Positions 46,175 to 54,188 of a stretch of 64,000 nucleotides of DNA are shown one piece after another. The notes beneath the pieces are model-generated. The model saw only the letters and a program-made list of their open reading frames with translations. It had not been told where the DNA came from and ran no database searches. Numbering within the stretch: position 1 is the stretch's first letter; each line of letters opens with the position of its first letter. Origin of the DNA: Acrocarpospora phusangensis (GTDB lineage Bacteria; Actinomycetota; Actinomycetes; Streptosporangiales; Streptosporangiaceae); contig NZ_BOOA01000015.1 in NCBI RefSeq assembly GCF_016862995.1, forward strand, positions 1 to 64,000. The letters are read 5' to 3'. The position numbers and the translations under genes were made by a program.

Positions 46175-47266
46175 ATGCGCTTGCTGCACACGTCGGACTG
46201 GCATCTGGGCCGGTCGTTCCACCGGGAGAGCCTGCTGCGCGCGCAGGAGGCCTTCGTCGACCACCTCGTGACCACGGTCCGCGAGGAGCGGGTGGACGTG
46301 GTGCTCGTGTCGGGGGATGTGTACGATCGCGCCCTTCCGCCGGTGGACGCGGTGGCCCTGTGCGGCGAGGCTCTGGCCAGGTTACGCGACCTCGGTGTGC
46401 ACACGGTGCTGATCAGCGGCAACCACGACTCTCCGGTGCGGCTCGGGTTCGGGGCGGATCTGATGGATCGGGTGCATCTGCGTACCGATCCGGGGCGGTC
46501 CTGGGTTCCGGTGCTTATCAACGATGTCGGATTTTTCGGCATTCCGTACTTGGAGCCCGAGCTGGTCAAGGGGCTTTGGGAGCTGGCGGAGCGTACCCAT
46601 ACCGCGGCCATCACCCATGCCATGGACCGGATCCGCGCCGATCAGGCCCGGCGCAAGGTGGTGCTGGCGCACGCGTTCGTGGCCGGCGGCGCGGCCAGCG
46701 ACAGCGAGCGCGACATCACCGTCGGCGGCGTCGCTCATGTGCCGCTGGCGGCGTTCGACGGCGTCGACTACGTCGCCCTAGGCCACCTGCACGGCCGTCA
46801 GCGCATGAGCGACACCGTCCGTTACTCCGGTTCCCCCATCGCCTACTCCTTCTCCGAGACCGACCACGTCAAAGGCTCCTGGCTGATCGACCTCGACACC
46901 GGCACCACCGAGTTCATCCCGGCCCCCGTGCCCCGCCCCCTCCGCAAACTCCGCGGCCACCTCGCCGACCTGCTCACCCTCGACCCCTCCGACCACTGGA
47001 TCCAAGCCACCCTCACCGATCCGGTACGGCCCAAGGCCGCGATGGAACGACTCCGCGCCCGGTTCCCCCATACGGTGGACCTGCATTTCGACCCGGAAGG
47101 CGGAATCGAGCCGATCGCCCGCGTCGCCCGCATCTCCGGCCGTCCGGAGATCGACGTGGCCCTCGACTTCGTCCGCGAGGTCCGGGGCGAGCCCGCCGAC
47201 GCCGACGAACGCCGGCTGCTGCAGGACGCGATCACGGCTTACCGGATCAAGGAGGCGAGTGCGTAG
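46175..47266 (+). CDS. sbcD: SbcD, nuclease subunit of the SbcCD complex
   Basis: A 363-aa metallophosphoesterase, the Mre11-type nuclease that with SbcC opens hairpins and blocked DNA ends. All phosphoesterase motifs are present: TSDWHLG (residues 6-12), SGDVYDR near 48, GNHDSP near 86, and GHLHGRQ near 200. The frame is open far upstream, but MRLLHTSDWHLG at 46175 is the family start. It lies 92 bp before sbcC on the same strand. Confidence 0.95.
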   Translation: MRLLHTSDWHLGRSFHRESLLRAQEAFVDHLVTTVREERVDVVLVSGDVYDRALPPVDAVALCGEALARLRDLGVHTVLISGNHDSPVRLGFGADLMDRVHLRTDPGRSWVPVLINDVGFFGIPYLEPELVKGLWELAERTHTAAITHAMDRIRADQARRKVVLAHAFVAGGAASDSERDITVGGVAHVPLAAFDGVDYVALGHLHGRQRMSDTVRYSGSPIAYSFSETDHVKGSWLIDLDTGTTEFIPAPVPRPLRKLRGHLADLLTLDPSDHWIQATLTDPVRPKAAMERLRARFPHTVDLHFDPEGGIEPIARVARISGRPEIDVALDFVREVRGEPADADERRLLQDAITAYRIKEASA

Positions 47267-47358
47267 GAGGTAGCGGATATGGTCGGCCGGATCGAGGAAG
47301 GCCGGCCCGGCAGGGAGTCCCGGACAGGGTTGGCGTGGATCGAGGAGACAACGCGTAG

Positions 47359-50300
47359 ATGAGGCTGCACCGGCTGCGCATTTCGGCCTTCGGGTCGTTT
47401 CCCGGCGTCGAGGAGGTCGATTTCGACACCCTCGGTGAGGCGGGCCTGTTCCTCATCCACGGTCCCACCGGCGCGGGCAAGACCACCGTCCTCGACGCCG
47501 TCTGCTGCGCTCTGTACGGAATGGTCCCCGGCTTGCGCAACAGCGCCCGTACGTTGCGGTGCGACCACGCTCCGCCGGATCGGGGTCCCGAGGTCCTGCT
47601 GGAGGTGACGATCCGGGGGAGGCGGCTGCGCATCCGCCGTTCGCCCGCGTGGCTGCGGCCCAAACTCCGCGGTCAGGGCCTGGTGACCGAGAACGCCAAA
47701 GTCGTCGTCGAAGAGCTCAAGGGCGATTGGGTCGCTCTCACCACACGTCTCGACGAGGCCGGAGACCTCATCGGCGGCCTGCTCGGCATGAACCTCGACC
47801 AGTTCGCCCAGGTCGCCATGCTGCCCCAGGGCGAGTTCGCCCGCTTCCTGCGCGCCGACGGCGAAGACCGCCGCAAACTCCTGGAACGCCTCTTCTCGGT
47901 ACGTCTCTTCACCGAAGTCGAGAAATGGCTCGCCGAACGCCGCCGCGAAACCGGCCGCCAGGAGGAGTCCCTGCGTGCCCAGGTGCACGCCGCCGTCAAC
48001 CAGCTACGCGGCGCGGCCGGTGCCACCCTCCTCGCCGAGACCTCCCTCGACCCCGAATCCGACCCCCTGGAGTGGAGCGCCGCCCTCCTCGCTGCTGCCG
48101 ATTCCGCCGCCCGCTCGAGCGCCGCCGGCAGTTTGGCGAGCGAATCCATCCTCGCTTCCGCCCGTGCGCGCCTCGACCAGGCGCGCACCCTGGCGGAGCG
48201 ACGCGGCCGGCACGCCGACGCCCTGCTCCGCCGCGACGAACTCGAATCCACCGCGGAGGAACGCGCCGACCTGGAAACCCTGCTCGCCGAGGCAACCGCC
48301 GCCGACCGCGTCCTCCCTCTGATCCTCCAGCACGACCAGCGCACCACCCTGGCTCACGCTGCCGCAACCCGCCTCGAAGCCGCTCTCGGCCAAGTCGCCG
48401 ACGTCCCCCCGGACCAGCTGGCCGTCCTCGAACAGACCCACCGAAACGAACTCGTCCGCCTCGACCAACTAAAACCAGACGAAACCCGCCTAATCGTGCT
48501 ACGCGTCACTCAGGCCGAGTCCGCCCAGGAACTCCTCACCCTCGAGAAGACGGACCAGGAGATCGCCGACCGCCTGGCCGTCCTCCCCGACGACCTCCAG
48601 GAGGCCACCCACCGCCTCACCACCTCCCGCCACGCCACAACCACCCTCCCCCTCGCCGAATCCACCCACCAAGCAGCCGAATCCACCCTCACCACCGTCC
48701 GCCGCCGCGACTCCCTCGCCCAAGCCCTCGCCCAAGCCCAGACAACCCGCCACACCCTCCTGACCACCCTCAAACAAACGGCCCCCCACCTCTTCACCGA
48801 CACCCCAAACGGTCAGCCCGCCCACTCCTTCAACGACGAGGCGAATCGCACTCCGACCTCACCCGCCCCAACAAAGGGTGAGCTTTCTGCCCCCGTTCGG
48901 GATGTGTGGGAGGGACTGGCTGGTCCTTCTCAATCCGTGCAAGACGGTCCGGAAGGCCGGGATGAGGCCGGAGCGCCCGGCGGGCTTTCTGCCCCCGTTC
49001 GGGATGTGCGGGAGGGCCTGACTGGACCTTTTCCATCTGTGCAAGAAGGTTTGGAAAGTCGGGATGAGGCCGGAGTACCGGGCGGGCTTTCTGCCCCTAT
49101 TCGGGATGAGCGGGAAAGCCTGGCTGGACCTTCTCAATCCGTGCAAGACAGTTCGGAAGGCCGAGATGAGGCCGGAGCGCCCGGCGGGCTTTCTGCCCCC
49201 GTTCGGGATGTGTGGGAGGGACTGGCTGGACCTTCTCGATCCGTGCAAGACGGTCCGGAAGGCCGGGATGAGGCCAGAGGGCCCGCTGGGCTTCCTGCCG
49301 TTGTTCGGGGTGAGTCGGAAGGTGCGGGTCCGGCAGGCATGTCGGGTGGGCCTTCTACTCCGGTCCAGAGTGAGCCGGAAGGTCGAAGCGGAGGTGCTTT
49401 CCCTCGGAATGTGGGAGACCAGGAGGGGGTGTCGGATAGATCCCCTGTTGGGGATGAACTGGATATTCGGGGTATCGCTGGGGAGTCGGGTGGGCTGTCC
49501 TCTCCCGGTCTTGGGCACGAGATGTGGCCGGGGGAAAGGACTCTCGCCGCGTGGGAGAGGAGTTGCCGGGAGGAGGCAGCCCGATTGCTGGAGCTGGGTG
49601 CCGAGGAGGCCCGGCTGGGGGTGGTACGAGATGAGCTGTGGCGGTTGCGAAGCGAGGTCGAGCGTTGCGAGGGCGCTGGGGCCGAGGTCGGGGTGGTGCT
49701 GGCCGAGTTGCCCGGGGAGCTCGCGCGGGTGACGGCCGAGTTCGACGAGTTACGGGCTCAGGTGGCGGAGATTCCCGCAGTCGAGGCGCGGAGCCGGGCG
49801 GCGAAGGGCCGGTTCGAGGCGGCGCTGCGGCGGGATGAGCTCGCGGCGGAGCTGGCCGAGGCGGAGGAGGTCCGCCGGGCCGCGACCGACGAGGCGCAAG
49901 TGACGCTGGACCGGTTGCTGGCGGTCCGGCAGGCGCGTATCGACGGTATGGCGGCAGAGCTCGCGGCCGGATTGGTCGCGGGGGAAGCCTGTGCGGTCTG
50001 CGGGTCCGAGACGCATCCAGATCCGGCGGAACCCGCCGAGGACGCCCATGACGCAGAGGACGAAGAGGCTGCCCAGGCGGATTCGGATCGCGCCCAGAGC
50101 GCACGGGAGGCTGCGGAATCCCAGGTGGCCGCTGTCGCTTCGCGGCTGGAGTCGGCGGCCGATCTCGCGGATGGGATATCCGTTGGAGACGCGGAAGCGA
50201 CCTGGACCGCGGAAGAAGAGACGCTCACGGAGTTGCGGACCCTGGCCGCCACGGAAGGCGACTTGACGGCCCGGGTCGACACGCTGCGGGCTGAACTGGA

Positions 50301-51828
50301 CTCGGCCCGTGAGCGGGCGGAATCGTCGGGCCGGGCGCTCGCGGAGCTCCGAGCCGAGGAGAGCGCACTCCTTGCCGAACAGGCACGCATCGTCGCACGG
50401 CTCGGCGAGGCCAGCGGCGACGACGCCTCCGTGTCCGACCGGCGAGCCCGGATCGTCCGCGAAGCCGACCTGATCGCTGCCGCGGCGAGAGCCGTCGTGG
50501 AAGTCGCCGGTGCTCGGGCCGAATATGTCGCCGTCCGTGACACGGTTCCCGAGGAGCTCACGGAGGCGGCCGCCGTACAGGCGCGTGCGGAGGCAGGGGC
50601 CGAACTGGCGCAGCTTCGCATGACCGCCTCGCGCGAACCGGCGGACGCACTCGAGGTCGCCCGGCTGACCGCCGAATTATCGGAACTCGGCGAACAGGCG
50701 CGGCAGAACGCCGTCGATCTGGCGTCAGCCCGTACCAGAGCGGAGCAGTTGGCGGAGGACGAGAACCGGCTGGCCCGGGTCATCGCGGCGGCCTGCGGCG
50801 ACGACCCGAATTTGGACGCGCGCGCCGCCCGCCTCACCGCCGAGGCCGACCTTCTGCGCGACGCGTCGAACGCTCAGCGCGCCGCCGCGTCCGCCGAAGC
50901 GGAACGGGAGACCGCCCGCGAGGCCGCCATGCGCGCCGCGCTCGACGCGGGATTCCGCGGCATCGAGGACGCGCGCGCCGCCGTTCGCACCGAGGGCGAA
51001 AGAGCGACTCTGACCGCCCGTCTGAACGCCCTCCGCGACGAGCACGCCGCAGTCGCCGCCCTCCTGTCCGACCCCGAACTCCTCGCCGCCGCCGCGGAAC
51101 CCGCCCCCGACCTCACCGGCCTGACCGAAGCACGTGATCAGGCCGAACGCGAACACGAAGACCGCATCTCCGCCCGCGACCAGGCCCGCGACCGCCACGA
51201 CCACCTCACCGCGCTCTCCGCTGACCTCTCCGCCGCGGTGGCCCGCCGCGCCCCCGCCGAGGCGGCCCACCGCCTCGCCCGCCGCATGGCCGAACTCGCC
51301 AACGGCACATCCACCGACAACCAGTGGGACATGGCCCTCTCCGCGTACGTACTGGGCGAGCGTCTCCGCCAGGTCGTCGACGCGGCCAACGAGCGCCTCA
51401 CCCACATGTCCGACGGCCGCTACCTCCTCCAGTACGACAAACGCCGCAGCGCCGGCTCCCGAACCCGATCCGGCGGCGGACTGGGCCTCCGCGTCCTCGA
51501 CGCCTGGACCGGAATCGACCGCGACCCCGCCACCCTCTCCGGCGGCGAAACCTTCATCACCTCGCTGGCCCTCGCCCTCGGCCTGGCCGACGTCGTCACC
51601 GCGGAAGCCGGCGGCACCGAAATCGGCACCCTCTTCGTCGACGAAGGCTTCGGCACCCTCGACGAGGACACTCTCGACGACGTCCTGGACATCCTCGACT
51701 CCCTCCGCGAAGGCGGCCGAGCCGTGGGCATCGTCAGCCACGTCCCCGAGCTCCGTACCCGGATCCCCACCCAGCTCCACGTCCAGAAGACCCGCACCGG
51801 CTCCACGATCAAAACCCGCAGATCATGA
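47359..51828 (+). CDS. sbcC: SbcC, Rad50-like ATPase with an in-frame tandem-repeat insert
   Basis: A 1489-aa SMC-like ATPase, markedly larger than the roughly 1000-1050 aa common for SbcC. Walker A GPTGAGKTT is near residues 35-43, the zinc hook CAVC at Cys878 and Cys881, the signature LSGGETF near 1395, and Walker B TLFVDEGFGTLDED near 1426-1439. Coiled coils lie on both sides of the hook. Residues about 508-680 are a Gly/Pro-rich insert of 34-aa repeats absent from normal SbcC, inside the ascending coil. It forms the DNA end-processing complex with SbcD. Confidence 0.95.
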   Translation: MRLHRLRISAFGSFPGVEEVDFDTLGEAGLFLIHGPTGAGKTTVLDAVCCALYGMVPGLRNSARTLRCDHAPPDRGPEVLLEVTIRGRRLRIRRSPAWLRPKLRGQGLVTENAKVVVEELKGDWVALTTRLDEAGDLIGGLLGMNLDQFAQVAMLPQGEFARFLRADGEDRRKLLERLFSVRLFTEVEKWLAERRRETGRQEESLRAQVHAAVNQLRGAAGATLLAETSLDPESDPLEWSAALLAAADSAARSSAAGSLASESILASARARLDQARTLAERRGRHADALLRRDELESTAEERADLETLLAEATAADRVLPLILQHDQRTTLAHAAATRLEAALGQVADVPPDQLAVLEQTHRNELVRLDQLKPDETRLIVLRVTQAESAQELLTLEKTDQEIADRLAVLPDDLQEATHRLTTSRHATTTLPLAESTHQAAESTLTTVRRRDSLAQALAQAQTTRHTLLTTLKQTAPHLFTDTPNGQPAHSFNDEANRTPTSPAPTKGELSAPVRDVWEGLAGPSQSVQDGPEGRDEAGAPGGLSAPVRDVREGLTGPFPSVQEGLESRDEAGVPGGLSAPIRDERESLAGPSQSVQDSSEGRDEAGAPGGLSAPVRDVWEGLAGPSRSVQDGPEGRDEARGPAGLPAVVRGESEGAGPAGMSGGPSTPVQSEPEGRSGGAFPRNVGDQEGVSDRSPVGDELDIRGIAGESGGLSSPGLGHEMWPGERTLAAWERSCREEAARLLELGAEEARLGVVRDELWRLRSEVERCEGAGAEVGVVLAELPGELARVTAEFDELRAQVAEIPAVEARSRAAKGRFEAALRRDELAAELAEAEEVRRAATDEAQVTLDRLLAVRQARIDGMAAELAAGLVAGEACAVCGSETHPDPAEPAEDAHDAEDEEAAQADSDRAQSAREAAESQVAAVASRLESAADLADGISVGDAEATWTAEEETLTELRTLAATEGDLTARVDTLRAELDSARERAESSGRALAELRAEESALLAEQARIVARLGEASGDDASVSDRRARIVREADLIAAAARAVVEVAGARAEYVAVRDTVPEELTEAAAVQARAEAGAELAQLRMTASREPADALEVARLTAELSELGEQARQNAVDLASARTRAEQLAEDENRLARVIAAACGDDPNLDARAARLTAEADLLRDASNAQRAAASAEAERETAREAAMRAALDAGFRGIEDARAAVRTEGERATLTARLNALRDEHAAVAALLSDPELLAAAAEPAPDLTGLTEARDQAEREHEDRISARDQARDRHDHLTALSADLSAAVARRAPAEAAHRLARRMAELANGTSTDNQWDMALSAYVLGERLRQVVDAANERLTHMSDGRYLLQYDKRRSAGSRTRSGGGLGLRVLDAWTGIDRDPATLSGGETFITSLALALGLADVVTAEAGGTEIGTLFVDEGFGTLDEDTLDDVLDILDSLREGGRAVGIVSHVPELRTRIPTQLHVQKTRTGSTIKTRRS
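48883..49392 (+). repeat. 102-bp in-frame minisatellite inside sbcC
   Basis: Units begin with CTTTCTGCCCC at 48883, 48985, 49087 and 49189, exactly 102 bp apart. A decayed fifth unit starts at 49291 (CTTCCTGCCG). Each encodes 34 residues of the type LSAPVRDVWEGLAGPSQSVQ then DGPEGRDEAGAPGG. The exact period and near identity of units point to recent expansion by slippage or unequal exchange. The reading frame is kept throughout. Confidence 0.95.
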
Positions 51829-51847
51829 ACCCACGGACGAGGGACAC

Positions 51848-52225
51848 ATGACCGAGGAACTCACCACCTCCCTACGCGAGGCTGAACGCCGCCTCCAAGC
51901 AGCCCAACTCGCCGGCGACGCCGACGCCCTCGACGACCTGCTCGACGACCGCCTCATCTACACCGGCGGACCCGACGGCGCCCGCTACACCAAACAGGAC
52001 GACCTAGAAATCCAGCGATCCCGCAGACAACGCCTCACCAAGGTCGAAGAGGAAGACCTCATCGTCTTCGTCGAAGGCCACACCGGCGTCACCTGGTTCC
52101 TCGGCACCCTCCAGGGCACCTTCGCCGGCACCCCGTTCTCCGCCCGCCTCAACTTCACCCGAACCTGGCTCTACACCCCGGACTCCGGCTGGCGCGTAAT
52201 AGCGGCCCACGCCAGCCCCGCCTGA
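51848..52225 (+). CDS. NTF2-like / DUF4440-type small protein
   Basis: A 125-aa protein with the alpha+beta cone layout of NTF2-like folds: REAERRLQAAQLAGDADALDDLLDDRLIYTGG (helix-helix-strand) and a C-terminal strand series ending GWRVIAAHASPA. Such proteins are isomerases, ligand carriers or of unknown role. ATG 51848 has GAGGGA 4 nt upstream. It lies 19 nt after sbcC and may be co-transcribed. Confidence 0.82.
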   Translation: MTEELTTSLREAERRLQAAQLAGDADALDDLLDDRLIYTGGPDGARYTKQDDLEIQRSRRQRLTKVEEEDLIVFVEGHTGVTWFLGTLQGTFAGTPFSARLNFTRTWLYTPDSGWRVIAAHASPA

Positions 52226-52401
52226 CCCGGTTCTGGCCGGGGTTGGCTGCCGCTCATGCCCGGTGCGATGCCGTAAACCTTGTCCAGCCATTCGTTTAGA
52301 GGCTGAGGCCGGGCTCGAAGTTGCCGGTGTACGACCTAGGCCACGGCGTGGCCACCCGTCGTGCTTCGCGGGGGCAGGCGGTCGTGGAACGTCGGTTTCC
52401 G

Positions 52402-52983
52402 TTAGGACCAGGGGCCGAGATCGCCGGCAAGCAGATCGGCCGAGGTGAGTTTCACGCGCATGCGATTGTGAGCACGCAACGTGTCAGGGTAGTGATCGAC
52501 GCTCTCTGAGCTGGAGACACCACGGGCTAGCAGTTCGCCGAGAACCCCGACCGTGGAGGAGTCGCGCATGTTGTATCGGCGGTCACGGGCGACCGCTCGG
52601 GCACCGTGGTCGTCGCTGATGAGTCGGCCGCTGCCGACCTGAGTCAGCAGGTGGATGCTTGCAGCCTCCCCGAGATGGTCGAGGCTGTCGTCATCGCAGC
52701 CGACAGCGATCGCGGCACGAATACTCTCGATCGCGACATGGTCGGCTTCGTCAGTGATCTCGATCGGCTGGCCCAGCCAAGCTATCGCCTAGTTGCATGT
52801 ACGCCCCGCCTGCGGATGGGGAGGCTTCCGCGTGCGCTGCCTGGTCAGTTCTGTCTGTACCGCACGCGTCCACGCGCCGCGTCCGGCGTACCGTTCTCTG
52901 AACAGCGTGGCGACCGGTGCGCAGTACGACAGATTGATGATCGCGCAAGTGTCGAAGAGGAAGGCCGCCGAAGTCCGGGTCAT
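52402..52983 (-). pseudogene. PIN-domain nuclease gene interrupted by an in-frame amber codon
   Basis: A 194-codon reading frame whose N-terminus FLFDTCAIINL has the first PIN acidic residue, with ELTRQ as the second and LISDDHGARAVA near residue 120 as the third. It ends naturally with LLAGDLGPWS and TAA at 52402-52404. Codon 65 is TAG (52791 to 52789), followed by a fully open, clearly PIN-like frame. Unless the stop is read through, no whole toxin is made. The ATG overlaps the stop of the XRE-ImmA gene (ATGA), the usual pairing. GC content is lower than around it, hinting at transfer. Confidence 0.85.
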
Positions 52984-54146
52984 AGGTCAGCCAGGTCGTC
53001 CTGAACGGCAGGAGGTTTTATGCCGGCGTCGGCGAGATGCGAGAAAAGAATGTCCGGATCCTCGTCGAGCAATGAGCTGAGCACCCCGAGCCCCACGCGG
53101 CCGTTCTGGTAGCCATGCTGGGCGGCCATCCACAGGCGGGGTGGAAGGCGTCGGGTCTCGTCGGGGTCGGTCAGATCATGTGGGGTGAGGTCGCCTGCGG
53201 CGCGGAGCACATTCGTAGGAGTCTGCGCCAGCCAGGCGTCTCGCTGAGTGTCGCTGAGCAGACGGACGGAACGGTCGGCGAGCCGGTAGATCAGCGCACG
53301 ATAGCTGACATCGAACTCCCGTATGAGTTCACCGAGCACGTACTCGTCGAGTGGGCGCCCGGCGACTACCTCCTGGAGCCCGTCGGAGGGCATGAGCAAT
53401 GCGGCAGCGAAGGCGTTCGCGCGCTGCTCCGCGGGGGATTTCACCATGAACACGTCAGCTTCGACGATGACCTCACGAGGGTCGCCAAGGATGTGATGAG
53501 CGAGCTCGTGCGCGCCGGTGAAACGCTGGTGTCCTCGCGGATACGAAGAACTCACCAACATGATCGCGATATCTGCGCCGTGTGCGCAGAGGCCGCTGAC
53601 CGCCTTGCCTATCGGCCAAACCACTGCGTTCAACCCGAAGTGTCGCTCGCAGAGGGCGGACAGGTCCGCGATCGGCGCGCGACCCAGGCCAAGCTCTTCA
53701 CGGACGATGGCTGCGAGGTCGGTCCCCGCACGTACCGGCGAACCCTCCGCTGGAAGTTCGGCTCCGGCCCGGCGCATGACGGCGGCGCCGGCTGCCGACA
53801 GTGAAGCCGGCCGCAGGCCGACGGCGTCGCTCAGTGCGGCCTCGGACTCCAGGAGTTGCCTGACGCGGCGCCGAGCCGGACGGGTCTCGTCCTGGCCCGG
53901 CGCGCTCATCACGCGTGCGGCAAGTGCCAGGGTGCCCTTACGAGTTACGCCGAGTACCTCCGCCAATGTGACGCCGAGTATCTCGGCGACGAGTGCCACC
54001 TCGCTGACATCGAGCTTCCGGGTGCCATTCTCGATCTTCGACACTTGGGACTTCGTCAGCCCAAGTGCCTGGCCCAGCTCCCCTCCCGTGATGCCTCGCA
54101 CCGCCCGCAACGCCGCGATACGCGCACCTATCGACTCCTCCTCCAT
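52980..54146 (-). CDS. XRE-family HTH and ImmA/IrrE-type metallopeptidase fusion
   Basis: A 388-aa protein. The XRE helix-turn-helix is at residues 5-60 (ARIAALRAVRGITGGELGQAL, split before GLTKSQVSKIENG). The ImmA/IrrE zinc domain follows from about 150, with HELAHH at 213-218 (His213, Glu214, His217). Such fusions repress a promoter and are cleaved, or cleave a repressor, on stress or phage signals. It is coupled to the downstream PIN gene, so it is probably the antitoxin or regulator of that pair. It may also control the adjacent SMC-like operon. ATG 54146 is chosen. Confidence 0.92.
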   Translation of the reverse strand: MEEESIGARIAALRAVRGITGGELGQALGLTKSQVSKIENGTRKLDVSEVALVAEILGVTLAEVLGVTRKGTLALAARVMSAPGQDETRPARRRVRQLLESEAALSDAVGLRPASLSAAGAAVMRRAGAELPAEGSPVRAGTDLAAIVREELGLGRAPIADLSALCERHFGLNAVVWPIGKAVSGLCAHGADIAIMLVSSSYPRGHQRFTGAHELAHHILGDPREVIVEADVFMVKSPAEQRANAFAAALLMPSDGLQEVVAGRPLDEYVLGELIREFDVSYRALIYRLADRSVRLLSDTQRDAWLAQTPTNVLRAAGDLTPHDLTDPDETRRLPPRLWMAAQHGYQNGRVGLGVLSSLLDEDPDILFSHLADAGIKPPAVQDDLADL

Positions 54147-54188
54147 GCAACTGACTCTGCCTGATAGTTTCTAATTTGGCAACTAGGA
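54147..54188 (-). promoter_or_regulatory. AT-rich promoter/operator region of the XRE-ImmA gene
   Basis: This 42-bp gap is strongly AT-rich for the genome. It holds an inverted repeat TAGTT (54165-54169) and AACTA (54181-54185), a likely binding site for the XRE protein itself. TTGCCA on the minus strand could be a -35. The assignment is tentative. Confidence 0.35.

Noticed and set aside
52226-52401. Coding content or terminator between the NTF2-like gene and the PIN frame
   Set aside because: A small GGCCACG/CGTGGCC hairpin at 52339-52353 has no T-run, and the 95-aa minus-strand frame across it is low-complexity antisense to the NTF2-like gene.
52402-52983. Frameshift near the end of the PIN gene
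   Set aside because: A first reading suggested a shift near 52460. Base-by-base recheck of 52451-52480 shows the frame intact to TAA; the amber codon at 52789-52791 is the only lesion.
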